Assembly: GCA_019055375.1 (NCBI GenBank)
Contig: JAHQIW010006014.1
Span: 1-64,000, forward strand
Length of the DNA stretch: 64,000 nucleotides
Source of the DNA: Parelaphostrongylus tenuis
Taxonomy: Eukaryota; Nematoda; Chromadorea; Rhabditida; Metastrongylidae
Direction of reading: 5' to 3'
Positions 1 through 10,040 of the stretch are shown in pieces. Position numbers and translations under genes: made by a program. The notes under the pieces were generated by a model. The model did no database searches. It was not told the origin of the DNA and saw only the letters and a program-made list of their open reading frames with translations. The number at the start of each line of letters is the position of its first letter. The first letter of the stretch is position 1.

Positions 1-54
1 ATTTTCGCCCACTTGGGCCTAATGTTAGTTGCTGTTCTTTCTTTGGGTGCAATA

Positions 55-640
55 CCTTATCTCTTGTGAGACATGTGGTGGTGAATATATTGGCGAAGCG
101 AAAGGCAGACCACTTTACATCCTCATTAGAGAACACCTAGACGGAAAAACAAATAAAGACCCATGTAAACCTCTAGGTACACACAGGATAAAAAGACACA
201 ACGATGACGACTTTGAGGTAGTAGTCAAAATCCTAGGACACGAATCAAAAACATCGGCGCGAAAGACCCTTGAAGCTTTTTGGATAAATTCCAAAAACCC
301 GCAATTGAAGAAAAAGGGAGAGTGCCTCAACATAACCAACCATATGGCACCTTATGTGAGATTGAATTTCTAGCATGATTCTCAGCTGACACCTATACAT
401 AATTTGACCTAGTGACATGGTGGCGGGTTCATACGTCACCCTGGCGCTAACAACATAGGTAGTCCCTGGATTAGATTGTAAGGCGAGTGGTTTTCCCTAA
501 TTCAATTATCGCTTATCAGTACCTTAGATTTTCAAATTATATTTTTTTTCTTCCCACAGCATATAGTCATATAAATAAAGCTACAACGAATAATACGTTC
601 AGACTCTGAAGAAGGCGTATTTGCCGAAACGTCAGCCACA
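55..640 (+). mobile_element. Penelope-like element, 3' fragment (GIY-YIG domain and 3' hammerhead)
   Basis: The open frame to 373 encodes the C-terminal GIY-YIG endonuclease of a PLE. It shows a Cys-Glu-Thr-Cys-Gly-Gly motif, then EYIGEAKGRPLYILIREHL, and later the conserved Glu in the TLEAFWI segment. The N-terminal part and the whole reverse transcriptase are missing because the palindrome edge cuts the element. A hammerhead motif lies downstream at 602-637. The mirror copy at the right arm extends further upstream. Confidence 0.88.
602..637 (+). ncRNA. Hammerhead ribozyme, PLE 3' type (family P)
   Basis: Core CTGAAGA, stem II GGC/GCC with a short loop, GAA, then ACGT as a two-base-pair palindromic stem III, and a GTC cleavage triplet before AGCC. 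Stem I pairs only partly (GACT with AGCC). Such minimal stem III hammerheads are known at PLE ends and are thought to work best as dimers. It follows the GIY-YIG frame, as in every other PLE 3' end in the window. Confidence 0.72.
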
Positions 641-1129
641 AGCAATCGCGAAAACCCATCGACCGGAAAGAAGAACAATCGATTGGAAAAAGATACCAAC
701 CTCGTGAAGTTTTGAATAAAGATTAGTGTGCTGAGCTTTTTTTTTCATTTTCAAAGCTTTATATTAAGAACATGCCGCGGTTTCAAGAAAGTTGGTCATT
801 CGAGTTGTTACATCAAAGTTTAGTTTAGCTGGGCCACCACCAGCTGCTTCTAAGAAAGTTGAATGAAAGGCGTTTGAACCATGGCAATCGAAAGCTTACA
901 CTTTCTTGTATACAAAAAAAAACAGTTCATTATCGTTCAAGCTAGTTTCAACACTAAGAAGCTTAATGAACTAATAATAATCAGATGAGCAGCGGTTCAT
1001 GCTGGCCCTAGACTTCATTCTAGAAACATGTGTGTATCTCTCTAGTTAATTGTTATTCGTTGGCCATCAAAGCGCACGATCACCATTTCGAAAACAAGAG
1101 TACATGTTTGAGACCGCTTTCAAATGTGT

Positions 1130-2280
1130 CACCGACTCATCGGTACTTGATACTGTGTGTTAAGTGGCACAATAGATAAGACATATGAATTACAGGCAGC
1201 AGACTCCAGGTTCCAGCCCAGCAGTGTGATTCTCTTCCAGAATGCGTAAAAATGTTCGTTTCACGAATCTGCCTGGTTAGAGCGATGGAAATCTAATTGC
1301 TCGAGTATCGATATGACCAAATATAGCTCTTCTGCGAGCCCTTTGGTGCCGGTGTTAGAAGCGTCACCAAAACATCAAATAGCAGTGTTGTGCCCACATG
1401 GCTTGACAGATAAAATGTCTCTCTTCTAATCAGTGGACTACCTGCCCGACGCCGATAGTGTCCTTCCTTTTGAAAACGCGCAATATCTCCATATCTTAGT
1501 GTTCGTGTAGTAAAGCGTTGGATTTCTAGTCGACAATCACCGTTTCGGCATGGCAGAGTGTTTAATCAGGCCCTTAATATAGACATCGAGGTCACTATCA
1601 AAACAACAGCTAGTAGTATCGCAGCCCGCGTGGCCTAATGGATAAGGCGTCTGACTTCTAATCAGAAGATTGTCGGTTCGACCCCGGCCGTGGGCTTGCT
1701 TTTGAGGACGCAAAGTATGCACATGTCCAAGTATCGACTCAAGGTGACGTTGATTTCTAGCGGGTTATATTCAAGATTGTCAACTGTTACGCAACTTTTG
1801 AACCAAAGACGGGAATCGAACCTTCGTTTGACTATTTCTATAAGGTAATCGACGCTTCTATCCAGAGTGCTTTTTAGTGTTTGTTCGAGTTGGTTTCGAG
1901 TGCTTCATCAAAACTGTCTTTGTCAATTACGTGACTAATGTAGCCTGATGGATAAGGTGTGTGATTTATAAGCAGAAGACTGCCAGTTCGACACCGGCCG
2001 AGGACTTACTTCTGATGACGCCAAAGTGTGCTCATGTCCGAGTGTCGGCGTCGAAGAGCATTGAAATTTCGATATAATATTTCTTTCTCGACTGAGCAGA
2101 GTGTTTGCTCGTTGCCGTCAGGGCTGATTTTGAGAGCATCATCAAAACTGCCGCTGTCAATAGAGTGATCTCGGTACCCTCATAGCTTAAGTGTGCGAGT
2201 TCTAATACAAAGATTACTGGGTCAATCCCGCTTGTGAGCATGGTTTTGACAACGGCATAGTATGCCGACATGCGAGCGTC
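1130..2280 (+). repeat. Tandem array of tRNA-Arg-like units (about 5 units, left arm)
   Basis: Units of roughly 250-300 bp each hold a tRNA-Arg-like block followed by a conserved downstream stretch (GACGCAAAGTATGCACATGT in the clearest unit) and preceded by a CAGAGTGTTT...CATCAAAAC block. tRNA-like blocks begin near 1150, 1410, 1624, 1930 and 2175. Only the one at 1624 folds cleanly; the others keep pieces such as CTAATGGATAAGG or TTCGACACCGG with many changes. The array is mirrored in the right arm. Confidence 0.7.
1624..1696 (+). tRNA. tRNA-Arg (anticodon UCU)
   Basis: A 73-base cloverleaf reads directly. The acceptor GCCCGCG pairs with CGTGGGC using one G-U. The D arm contains CCTAATGGATAAGG. 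The anticodon stem TCTGA/TCAGA encloses loop CTTCTAA with anticodon TCT. The T arm GTCGG/CCGGC encloses TTCGACC. No intron is present. It is the only well-formed member of the surrounding array and its exact mirror is at 6791-6863. Whether it is expressed cannot be told from sequence. Confidence 0.9.
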
Positions 2281-2386
2281 AAACCAAAAGGTCGACGGAA
2301 TTTCGACAGCACTGTTATCATATGAAAATCGAAAAAACTTAGCTTGATTAGCTGACGCGAGGTTAGTAAATTAGTCGTACAAGTTC

Positions 2387-2421
2387 GGCTGACGTTTCGG
2401 CGACCCGCTTTCTTCAGGGCC
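2387..2421 (-). ncRNA. Hammerhead ribozyme, PLE 3' type (family P)
   Basis: On the minus strand: GGCC, CTGAAGA, stem II region AAGCGGGTCGCC, GAA, ACGT, cleavage C, AGCC. It lies just downstream of the reverse PLE that ends at 2523. The base pair next to the core in stem I is a C-A mismatch, so activity is doubtful. Mirror copy at 6066-6100. Confidence 0.66.
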
Positions 2422-2519
2422 TGGGCGTATGTAGTATTAGTCTATTTGAATGATTCGGATGGTCTTATTCATATGCTGCCTAGGTCAGGCTAGAAGATCA
2501 AACGAAGAAAGGGCGCGAG

Positions 2520-3840
2520 ATCTTATGTGATGGTGACACACTCGTCCTTCCGGTTCATTTCGGGATTTTGGACGTCTATCCAAATTGCCTCAAGAGTTTG
2601 GCGCGTGGATGTTTTTGATTCCTGCGCTAGGATTGTGACAGTCACATCAAAGTCGTTGTTGTTGTGATTTTGTGCTCTATGTAAACCTAAAGGTTTCGTT
2701 TTATCTATTTTAGATTTACTATCTAGATGTTCTTTTATGCGAATGAAAAGTGGTCTACCCGTTTCGCCTATATATTCTTCCCTGCATGTTCTAGATTTTG
2801 ATAAATAAATTGTATCCGATCTCATACAATCCCCCTCTTTTCCGTTAGGACATCATCCATCATACAGTTTTTGCTGTTGCACAATCGATCATAAGTCTAT
2901 TGTGGATCAGCTGATGGTGTAGTGTGGGAGGTGGGATTCCGATAACTACCACGGAAATTTCAAGACCGCATCTTTTTAGGCACCATTTACCCGCGCTACT
3001 AATTTCGTTTGATATAAATGGCAGTTTGAGGGAAACTCTATTCAGGTGTGGAGTATTATTCTTTCGGGATTTAATTCCACTTTTTGAATATTCCCAAGTA
3101 GCAAACGTTCTGTAGCCGTTGGAAATGGCAGATTTTCGTGCCAAGTCTAATGATTCGTTCCTTTCCTCTTCTCCTGTGCACACATTTTTAGCCGTTCGAA
3201 ACATGTTTCTAATTAGAGATTTTTTCATGTGCGAAGGATGAGAGGAAAAGTGATTAACCAAAATGTTTTTGTTACTTGGTTTTCGATACCATTTTGTGCT
3301 ATAGCCACTATCCAAAAGCTTTACTTGGATGTTTGAGAATGGAAGCCAACTCCCGTTTGGACTTTCTCGCGTAAATTTTATATGCTCTAACTGTCCGTTC
3401 AAGATTTCATTTGTCCATTTCCTCTTGTGTGGAACAGACAATGAAACAATCGCCTATATGCCGGCAGTAGAGCAATGGACGGTGAATGAGAACTGGAGCT
3501 TCCACCTTGTACATAAAAGCGATGGCAAGACCAGGTGCTAAACGTTGACCCATGTCCAACCCCCTGAGTTGTGTGAAGTATTTTTCCGACCACCGAAAGA
3601 TCGAACAACTATGACATTGTTTTAGGAGGGTCAATAGTTGTTGAATTGTGAAGCCATATAAATTTACTTTTTGTTCATTTTCAGTTAAAAGATCGAAAAT
3701 GGCTTGCATTGCGGAGTCATTTGATACATTTGTATAGAGTGAGCTAACATCAAATGACTCCATTACGTTCGAGTTGTTTGGTTTCGCGCAGCATAGGTGA
3801 TCTAGAAACATTTGGGTATTGGGTAGTAGCACTGTTATCG
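2520..3840 (-). pseudogene. Penelope-like element ORF: RT finger/palm to GIY-YIG, broken
   Basis: Read on minus: 3832-3407 encodes the RT core from the PNTQMFLDHL region through MESFDVSSLYTNVSN to the catalytic box. 3441-2860 continues with the WLPF, KWYRKPSNKN and HHQLIHNRL segments. 2825-2523 encodes GIY-YIG (EYIGETGRPLFIRIKEHL). Two lesions are visible: a frameshift near 3410-3440, and the catalytic box reads YCRHIGDCF instead of the usual YIDD. The 5' part of the RT is missing. The copy is dead and is mirrored exactly at 4648-5967. Confidence 0.9.
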
Positions 3841-4073
3841 TTTCGACTAATCAGAATGCATGCTAATGCCCGTCGTAGTTGGATGAGGAAGCGTTACTTG
3901 AACAGCAAATTATAATGCGTCCTAAGTGTGCTCTAGTTTATAAAGCTCCTGATATTTAATCGGACGATTGACGGTTGAAACATAATCGTTGGCATTCCTT
4001 TTGGAAAAGCGGATTACAGCCCGAGATGAATAAACAGAAATAGGGACTGTGGTCTGGTAAGGGCTCTTGTACA

Positions 4074-4116
4074 GCCCGATACACGTGTTTCGCCCTCATA
4101 CATTCATCAGCCAATC
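4074..4116 (-). ncRNA. Decayed hammerhead, family A, at palindrome inner edge
   Basis: Minus strand shows CTGATGA, GAA, ACACGTGT stem III, A at the cleavage position and TCGGGC. Stem II (ATGTATGAGGGC) no longer pairs and stem I is weak. The inner end of the left arm falls inside this motif. Part of it is mirrored on plus at about 4384-4412, without the CTGATGA box. Confidence 0.6.
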
Positions 4117-4390
4117 AGAACCCGTCGTCTGTCAATCTTTTTATGGTCAGTTCTCTCGGGAGCCTTACAGTACTTATAGAGAGTTATCGACGACGTACGC
4201 TTTACACTCTATGTCAAGTGAAACCTTCACCTAACCCAGAGTGTTGTGCACTCGATTGCTCATTGTCTGGTACTTTTATCATAATTACACCTTTATTTCG
4301 AGTGCTTTGTTCAGACCACGCTCAAATTTCAATATATCCTTTCATCGTTATTTGAGCCAACTTGTCATGTGGTCTGGTAAAGAGTCTGTA
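4097..4390. repeat. Palindrome spacer: one family A hammerhead-repeat unit
   Basis: The single-copy centre between the arms is a reverse-oriented unit of the family A repeat seen again at 30661-31180 and 36205-36611. Shared landmarks, read in reverse, include the CAGACCACATGAC end, a stretch related to ACTCGAGATAAAGG and the CATAGAGTGTAAA block. The arm-spacer boundary falls inside the family's hammerhead. The left edge keeps a reverse hammerhead, and the right edge starts in the middle of a forward one. Confidence 0.75.
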
Positions 4391-4647
4391 AGGGCGAAAC
4401 ATGTGTATCGGGCTGTACAAGAGCCTTTGCCAGACCACAGTCCCTATTTCTGTTTATTCATCTCGGGCTGTAATCCGCTTTTCCAAAAGGAATGCCAACG
4501 ATTATGTTTCAACCGTCAATCGTCCGATTAAATATCAGGAGCTTTATAAACTAGAGCACACTTAGGACGCATTATAATTTGCTGTTCAAGTAACGCTTCC
4601 TCATCCAACTACGACGGGCATTAGCATGCATTCTGATTAGTCGAAAC

Positions 4648-5967
4648 GATAACAGTGCTACTACCCAATACCCAAATGTTTCTAGATCACCTATGCTGCG
4701 CGAAACCAAACAACTCGAACGTAATGGAGTCATTTGATGTTAGCTCACTCTATACAAATGTATCAAATGACTCCGCAATGCAAGCCATTTTCGATCTTTT
4801 AACTGAAAATGAACAAAAAGTAAATTTATATGGCTTCACAATTCAACAACTATTGACCCTCCTAAAACAATGTCATAGTTGTTCGATCTTTCGGTGGTCG
4901 GAAAAATACTTCACACAACTCAGGGGGTTGGACATGGGTCAACGTTTAGCACCTGGTCTTGCCATCGCTTTTATGTACAAGGTGGAAGCTCCAGTTCTCA
5001 TTCACCGTCCATTGCTCTACTGCCGGCATATAGGCGATTGTTTCATTGTCTGTTCCACACAAGAGGAAATGGACAAATGAAATCTTGAACGGACAGTTAG
5101 AGCATATAAAATTTACGCGAGAAAGTCCAAACGGGAGTTGGCTTCCATTCTCAAACATCCAAGTAAAGCTTTTGGATAGTGGCTATAGCACAAAATGGTA
5201 TCGAAAACCAAGTAACAAAAACATTTTGGTTAATCACTTTTCCTCTCATCCTTCGCACATGAAAAAATCTCTAATTAGAAACATGTTTCGAACGGCTAAA
5301 AATGTGTGCACAGGAGAAGAGGAAAGGAACGAATCATTAGACTTGGCACGAAAATCTGCCATTTCCAACGGCTACAGAACGTTTGCTACTTGGGAATATT
5401 CAAAAAGTGGAATTAAATCCCGAAAGAATAATACTCCACACCTGAATAGAGTTTCCCTCAAACTGCCATTTATATCAAACGAAATTAGTAGCGCGGGTAA
5501 ATGGTGCCTAAAAAGATGCGGTCTTGAAATTTCCGTGGTAGTTATCGGAATCCCACCTCCCACACTACACCATCAGCTGATCCACAATAGACTTATGATC
5601 GATTGTGCAACAGCAAAAACTGTATGATGGATGATGTCCTAACGGAAAAGAGGGGGATTGTATGAGATCGGATACAATTTATTTATCAAAATCTAGAACA
5701 TGCAGGGAAGAATATATAGGCGAAACGGGTAGACCACTTTTCATTCGCATAAAAGAACATCTAGATAGTAAATCTAAAATAGATAAAACGAAACCTTTAG
5801 GTTTACATAGAGCACAAAATCACAACAACAACGACTTTGATGTGACTGTCACAATCCTAGCGCAGGAATCAAAAACATCCACGCGCCAAACTCTTGAGGC
5901 AATTTGGATAGACGTCCAAAATCCCGAAATGAACCGGAAGGACGAGTGTGTCACCATCACATAAGAT
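4648..5967 (+). pseudogene. Penelope-like element ORF, mirror of 2520-3840
   Basis: Same broken reading frames as the left-arm copy: RT core 4655-5080, middle segment 5046-5627 in another frame, GIY-YIG 5662-5964. It carries the same HIGD replacement of the YIDD box and the same frameshift. Identical lesions in both arms mean the copy was already dead before the inversion arose, or that the palindrome is an assembly duplicate. Confidence 0.9.
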
Positions 5968-6065
5968 CTCGCGCCCTTTCTTCGTTTGATCTTCTAGCCT
6001 GACCTAGGCAGCATATGAATAAGACCATCCGAATCATTCAAATAGACTAATACTACATACGCCCA

Positions 6066-6100
6066 GGCCCTGAAGAAAGCGGGTCGCCGAAACGTCAGCC
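6066..6100 (+). ncRNA. Hammerhead ribozyme, family P, mirror of 2387-2421
   Basis: GGCC, CTGAAGA, stem II, GAA, ACGT, C, AGCC downstream of the plus-strand PLE. Identical to the left-arm copy, with the same stem I mismatch. Confidence 0.66.
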
Positions 6101-6206
6101 GAACTTGTACGACTAATTTACTAACCTCGCGTCAGCTAATCAAGCTAAGTTTTTTCGATTTTCATATGATAACAGTGCTGTCGAAATTCCGTCGACCTTT
6201 TGGTTT

Positions 6207-7357
6207 GACGCTCGCATGTCGGCATACTATGCCGTTGTCAAAACCATGCTCACAAGCGGGATTGACCCAGTAATCTTTGTATTAGAACTCGCACACTTAA
6301 GCTATGAGGGTACCGAGATCACTCTATTGACAGCGGCAGTTTTGATGATGCTCTCAAAATCAGCCCTGACGGCAACGAGCAAACACTCTGCTCAGTCGAG
6401 AAAGAAATATTATATCGAAATTTCAATGCTCTTCGACGCCGACACTCGGACATGAGCACACTTTGGCGTCATCAGAAGTAAGTCCTCGGCCGGTGTCGAA
6501 CTGGCAGTCTTCTGCTTATAAATCACACACCTTATCCATCAGGCTACATTAGTCACGTAATTGACAAAGACAGTTTTGATGAAGCACTCGAAACCAACTC
6601 GAACAAACACTAAAAAGCACTCTGGATAGAAGCGTCGATTACCTTATAGAAATAGTCAAACGAAGGTTCGATTCCCGTCTTTGGTTCAAAAGTTGCGTAA
6701 CAGTTGACAATCTTGAATATAACCCGCTAGAAATCAACGTCACCTTGAGTCGATACTTGGACATGTGCATACTTTGCGTCCTCAAAAGCAAGCCCACGGC
6801 CGGGGTCGAACCGACAATCTTCTGATTAGAAGTCAGACGCCTTATCCATTAGGCCACGCGGGCTGCGATACTACTAGCTGTTGTTTTGATAGTGACCTCG
6901 ATGTCTATATTAAGGGCCTGATTAAACACTCTGCCATGCCGAAACGGTGATTGTCGACTAGAAATCCAACGCTTTACTACACGAACACTAAGATATGGAG
7001 ATATTGCGCGTTTTCAAAAGGAAGGACACTATCGGCGTCGGGCAGGTAGTCCACTGATTAGAAGAGAGACATTTTATCTGTCAAGCCATGTGGGCACAAC
7101 ACTGCTATTTGATGTTTTGGTGACGCTTCTAACACCGGCACCAAAGGGCTCGCAGAAGAGCTATATTTGGTCATATCGATACTCGAGCAATTAGATTTCC
7201 ATCGCTCTAACCAGGCAGATTCGTGAAACGAACATTTTTACGCATTCTGGAAGAGAATCACACTGCTGGGCTGGAACCTGGAGTCTGCTGCCTGTAATTC
7301 ATATGTCTTATCTATTGTGCCACTTAACACACAGTATCAAGTACCGATGAGTCGGTG
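6207..7357 (-). repeat. Tandem array of tRNA-Arg-like units (right arm)
   Basis: Mirror of the 1130-2280 array with the same order of decayed and intact units. Short open frames through this stretch, such as one across the tRNA at 6765-6950, follow from the repeat and are not genes. Confidence 0.68.
6791..6863 (-). tRNA. tRNA-Arg (anticodon UCU), mirror copy
   Basis: Exact reverse complement of 1624-1696, with the same cloverleaf and TCT anticodon. It lies within the mirrored tRNA-like array that spans about 6207-7357. Confidence 0.88.
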
Positions 7358-7847
7358 ACACATTTGAAAGCGGTCTCAAACATGTACTCTTGTTTTCGAA
7401 ATGGTGATCGTGCGCTTTGATGGCCAACGAATAACAATTAACTAGAGAGATACACACATGTTTCTAGAATGAAGTCTAGGGCCAGCATGAACCGCTGCTC
7501 ATCTGATTATTATTAGTTCATTAAGCTTCTTAGTGTTGAAACTAGCTTGAACGATAATGAACTGTTTTTTTTTGTATACAAGAAAGTGTAAGCTTTCGAT
7601 TGCCATGGTTCAAACGCCTTTCATTCAACTTTCTTAGAAGCAGCTGGTGGTGGCCCAGCTAAACTAAACTTTGATGTAACAACTCGAATGACCAACTTTC
7701 TTGAAACCGCGGCATGTTCTTAATATAAAGCTTTGAAAATGAAAAAAAAAAGCTCAGCACACTAATCTTTATTCAAAACTTCACGAGGTTGGTATCTTTT
7801 TCCAATCGATTGTTCTTCTTTCCGGTCGATGGGTTTTCGCGATTGCT

Positions 7848-9480
7848 TGTGGCTGACGTTTCGGCAAATACGCCTTCTTCAGAGTCTGAACGTATTATTC
7901 GTTGTAGCTTTATTTATATGACTATATGCTGTGGGAAGAAAAAAAATATAATTTGAAAATCTAAGGTACTGATAAGCGATAATTGAATTAGGGAAAACCA
8001 CTCGCCTTACAATCTAATCCAGGGACTACCTATGTTGTTAGCGCCAGGGTGACGTATGAACCCGCCACCATGTCACTAGGTCAAATTATGTATAGGTGTC
8101 AGCTGAGAATCATGCTAGAAATTCAATCTCACATAAGGTGCCATATGGTTGGTTATGTTGAGGCACTCTCCCTTTTTCTTCAATTGCGGGTTTTTGGAAT
8201 TTATCCAAAAAGCTTCAAGGGTCTTTCGCGCCGATGTTTTTGATTCGTGTCCTAGGATTTTGACTACTACCTCGAAGTCGTCATCGTTGTGTCTTTTTAT
8301 CCTGTGTGTACCTAGAGGTTTACATGGGTCTTTATTTGTTTTTCCGTCTAGGTGTTCTCTAATGAGGATGTAAAGTGGTCTGCCTTTCGCTTCGCCAATA
8401 TATTCACCACCACATGTCTCACAAGAGATAAGGTTTATTGTACCTATGCTCATACAATCGCCGTCTCTACCTTTGGGACAAATAACGCAGTCCTTTGTAT
8501 TACGTAGACCGTCACACAAGCGATTTCGAACTAATTGACGACGCAGTGTTTTAGGAGGAATTTCTACAATCCCTACAGAATTTTTTAGACCAATGTTTTT
8601 AGACACTTTCTAATAGCGTTACTGACTTTGTCTGTTATGAGAGTAGTATAAGAGGTACCTTATTGTTTAGGTGTGGCGCCCTGTTGTTCCCATTGCGAGG
8701 ATTTTCGCTCCTTTTGGGCCTAAAGTTAGTTGTTGTTCTTCCTTTGTACCCGTTCTTATGGTGAAATGGCTATTTTTCGCGCTAAGTCTAACGATTCCCT
8801 TTTTCCCTTTTTTCATCGTCTCCCGTACTAACACTTACAGCAGTTCGATACATATTTCAGATAAGTGCTTTTTTAGTATGTGAAAGAGGAGAAGAAAGGT
8901 AATGTACCAAGATGTTTTTGTTACTAGGCTTGCGATACCATTTCGTGTTGTAGCCACTTTCATTAAGTTGAACTTGAACGTTGAAGAAGGGAAGCCAGCT
9001 CTCTGAATTTTGTTATTCTCGCTTCAACTCAATAAACTCTGACTGTCCGTTCAGAATTTTGAAGCAATTATCCATCTTCTTTTGTGTAAAGCAGATGATA
9101 AAGCAATCGTCTATATATCGACAGTAGAGTATTGGACGCCGATGGAGAACTGGAGCTTCCACTTTTGACATGAAAGCGATGGCTAAGCTGGCTGCTAGTA
9201 TTTGCCCCATTGCCAACCCTCTAATTTGTGCGAAATATTTTCCCGGTTACCTAAATATCGAACAGCATAGGCATGACTTAAGGGGTGTAATAAACTGTTG
9301 GACTGACAAGCCAAACATATCCACGCTTTCTGTGTTTTCTATCAGTAATTCATGATTGTCTTGTATTGCGACGTCATTTGATACGTTTGTCTAGAGCGGT
9401 GTAACATTAAACGACTCCATTACATACGTATGATTTGGACGCTCATTTTTGAGGTGCTCTAGGAATATATTGGTGGTGGG
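7848..9480 (-). mobile_element. Penelope-like element, longest reverse copy
   Basis: Read from 9480 downward: an RT start similar to FLEHL and VMESF, a region with stops, then 9216-9013 with MGQILAASLAIAFMSKVEA and an intact catalytic box YCRYIDDCF. From 8606 to 8115 comes a 163-aa frame with HRQL-type, ICPKGRDGDC and GIY-YIG motifs (EYIGEAKGRPLYILIREHL). A family P hammerhead follows at 7851-7886. Several in-frame stops and frameshifts lie between the RT and GIY-YIG parts, so this copy is not functional even though its catalytic aspartates remain. The palindrome edge (8433) lies inside it. Confidence 0.85.
7851..7886 (-). ncRNA. Hammerhead ribozyme, family P, mirror of 602-637
   Basis: Minus strand: GACT, CTGAAGA, GGC/GCC stem II, GAA, ACGT, C, AGCC. 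It closes the 3' end of the reverse PLE copy that runs from about 9480 down to here. Confidence 0.72.
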
Positions 9481-9504
9481 AGATGTGTTAATATGAGCTT
9501 TCGC

Positions 9505-10040
9505 GTGTAGTAATAAATATATTGCGAAACCGGGTAGGCCGCTCTATGCTCGCATAGAAGAACACCTAGCTGACAAACGTCTTGATAGACGAAACACCCC
9601 CGCTACGGACGCATAGAGCACAGAAGCACGACGGAATTGATTTTGAAATAAAAGTCACCATCCTTGCGCAGGAGCAAAAAGCATCAGAGCGAAAGATCTT
9701 GGACGAGTTTTGGATTAATACGACCAATTCAACCATAAACCGCAGGGCCTCGTTATCACTCGTGATTTGAGTCAGTATATAAGGCTGTTGTTTTGGTGAG
9801 TGAGGCGCATTACGAGCCTATGTGATTTCCTTCCGGTAATCTCCACTTGGATCATTCAGTGGAACACATATAAAAAGCGGTGGAAATGTTGAGAGTTGAT
9901 TTTGTGTTTGATGCGATTAAATCAAGGTCTGGTGATTTTTTCTTATGGGGTAATGGAGGCGTTTGACAGATTGGATTGCGGACAATTTGACCTTTCCAGG
10001 CTCTGAAGAAAGCGAAATGCCGAAACGTCAGCTGTGAAAT
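9505..10040 (+). mobile_element. Penelope-like element 3' fragment
   Basis: Codes for a GIY-YIG remnant (KPGRPLYARIEEHLADKR, then a frameshift, then HRAQKHDGIDFEIKVTILAQ and DEFWINTTNS), with a hammerhead at 9999-10033. It starts abruptly next to the reverse copy ending near 9480, so two PLEs of opposite orientation abut here. Confidence 0.82.
9999..10033 (+). ncRNA. Hammerhead ribozyme, family P
   Basis: GGCT, CTGAAGA, stem II AAGC-GAAA-TGCC (weakened), GAA, ACGT, cleavage C, AGCT. Stem I pairs GGCT with AGCT with one G-U. The core bases are complete. Confidence 0.7.

Larger units (their letters stand above)
55..4096. repeat. Left arm of giant inverted repeat
   Basis: This arm is the reverse complement of 4391-8433. 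Paired positions sum to 8487, or 8488 outside about position 740, where a T-run of 9 faces an A-run of 10. The translated frames in the two arms that I compared are identical, so divergence is close to zero. It contains a forward PLE 3' end, a tRNA-Arg-like array and a reverse PLE. At the outer edge, bases 1-48 do not continue the palindrome but resemble 8696-8750 in direct orientation, another PLE fragment. It may be a genuine recent inverted duplication or an assembly artefact. Confidence 0.95.
4391..8433. repeat. Right arm of giant inverted repeat
   Basis: Mirror image of the left arm. The PLE at its outer end continues without a break past the palindrome edge to about 9480, whereas the left arm's copy is cut at position 55. 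The right flank therefore looks like the original sequence and the left arm like the derived copy. This direction is an inference from one boundary. Confidence 0.93.

Noticed and set aside
115..339. Minus-strand open frame of 74 codons
   Set aside because: It is antisense to the GIY-YIG frame at 55-373; several similar frames appear wherever that PLE region occurs.
1537..1722. Minus-strand open frame across the tRNA-Arg
   Set aside because: It runs through a clean tRNA gene and is an accident of base composition; the same applies to 6765-6950.
1130..2280. CRISPR-like regular repeats
   Set aside because: Units are about 250-300 bp, tRNA-like and diverged, in a eukaryotic genome; this is a tandem tRNA-type array.
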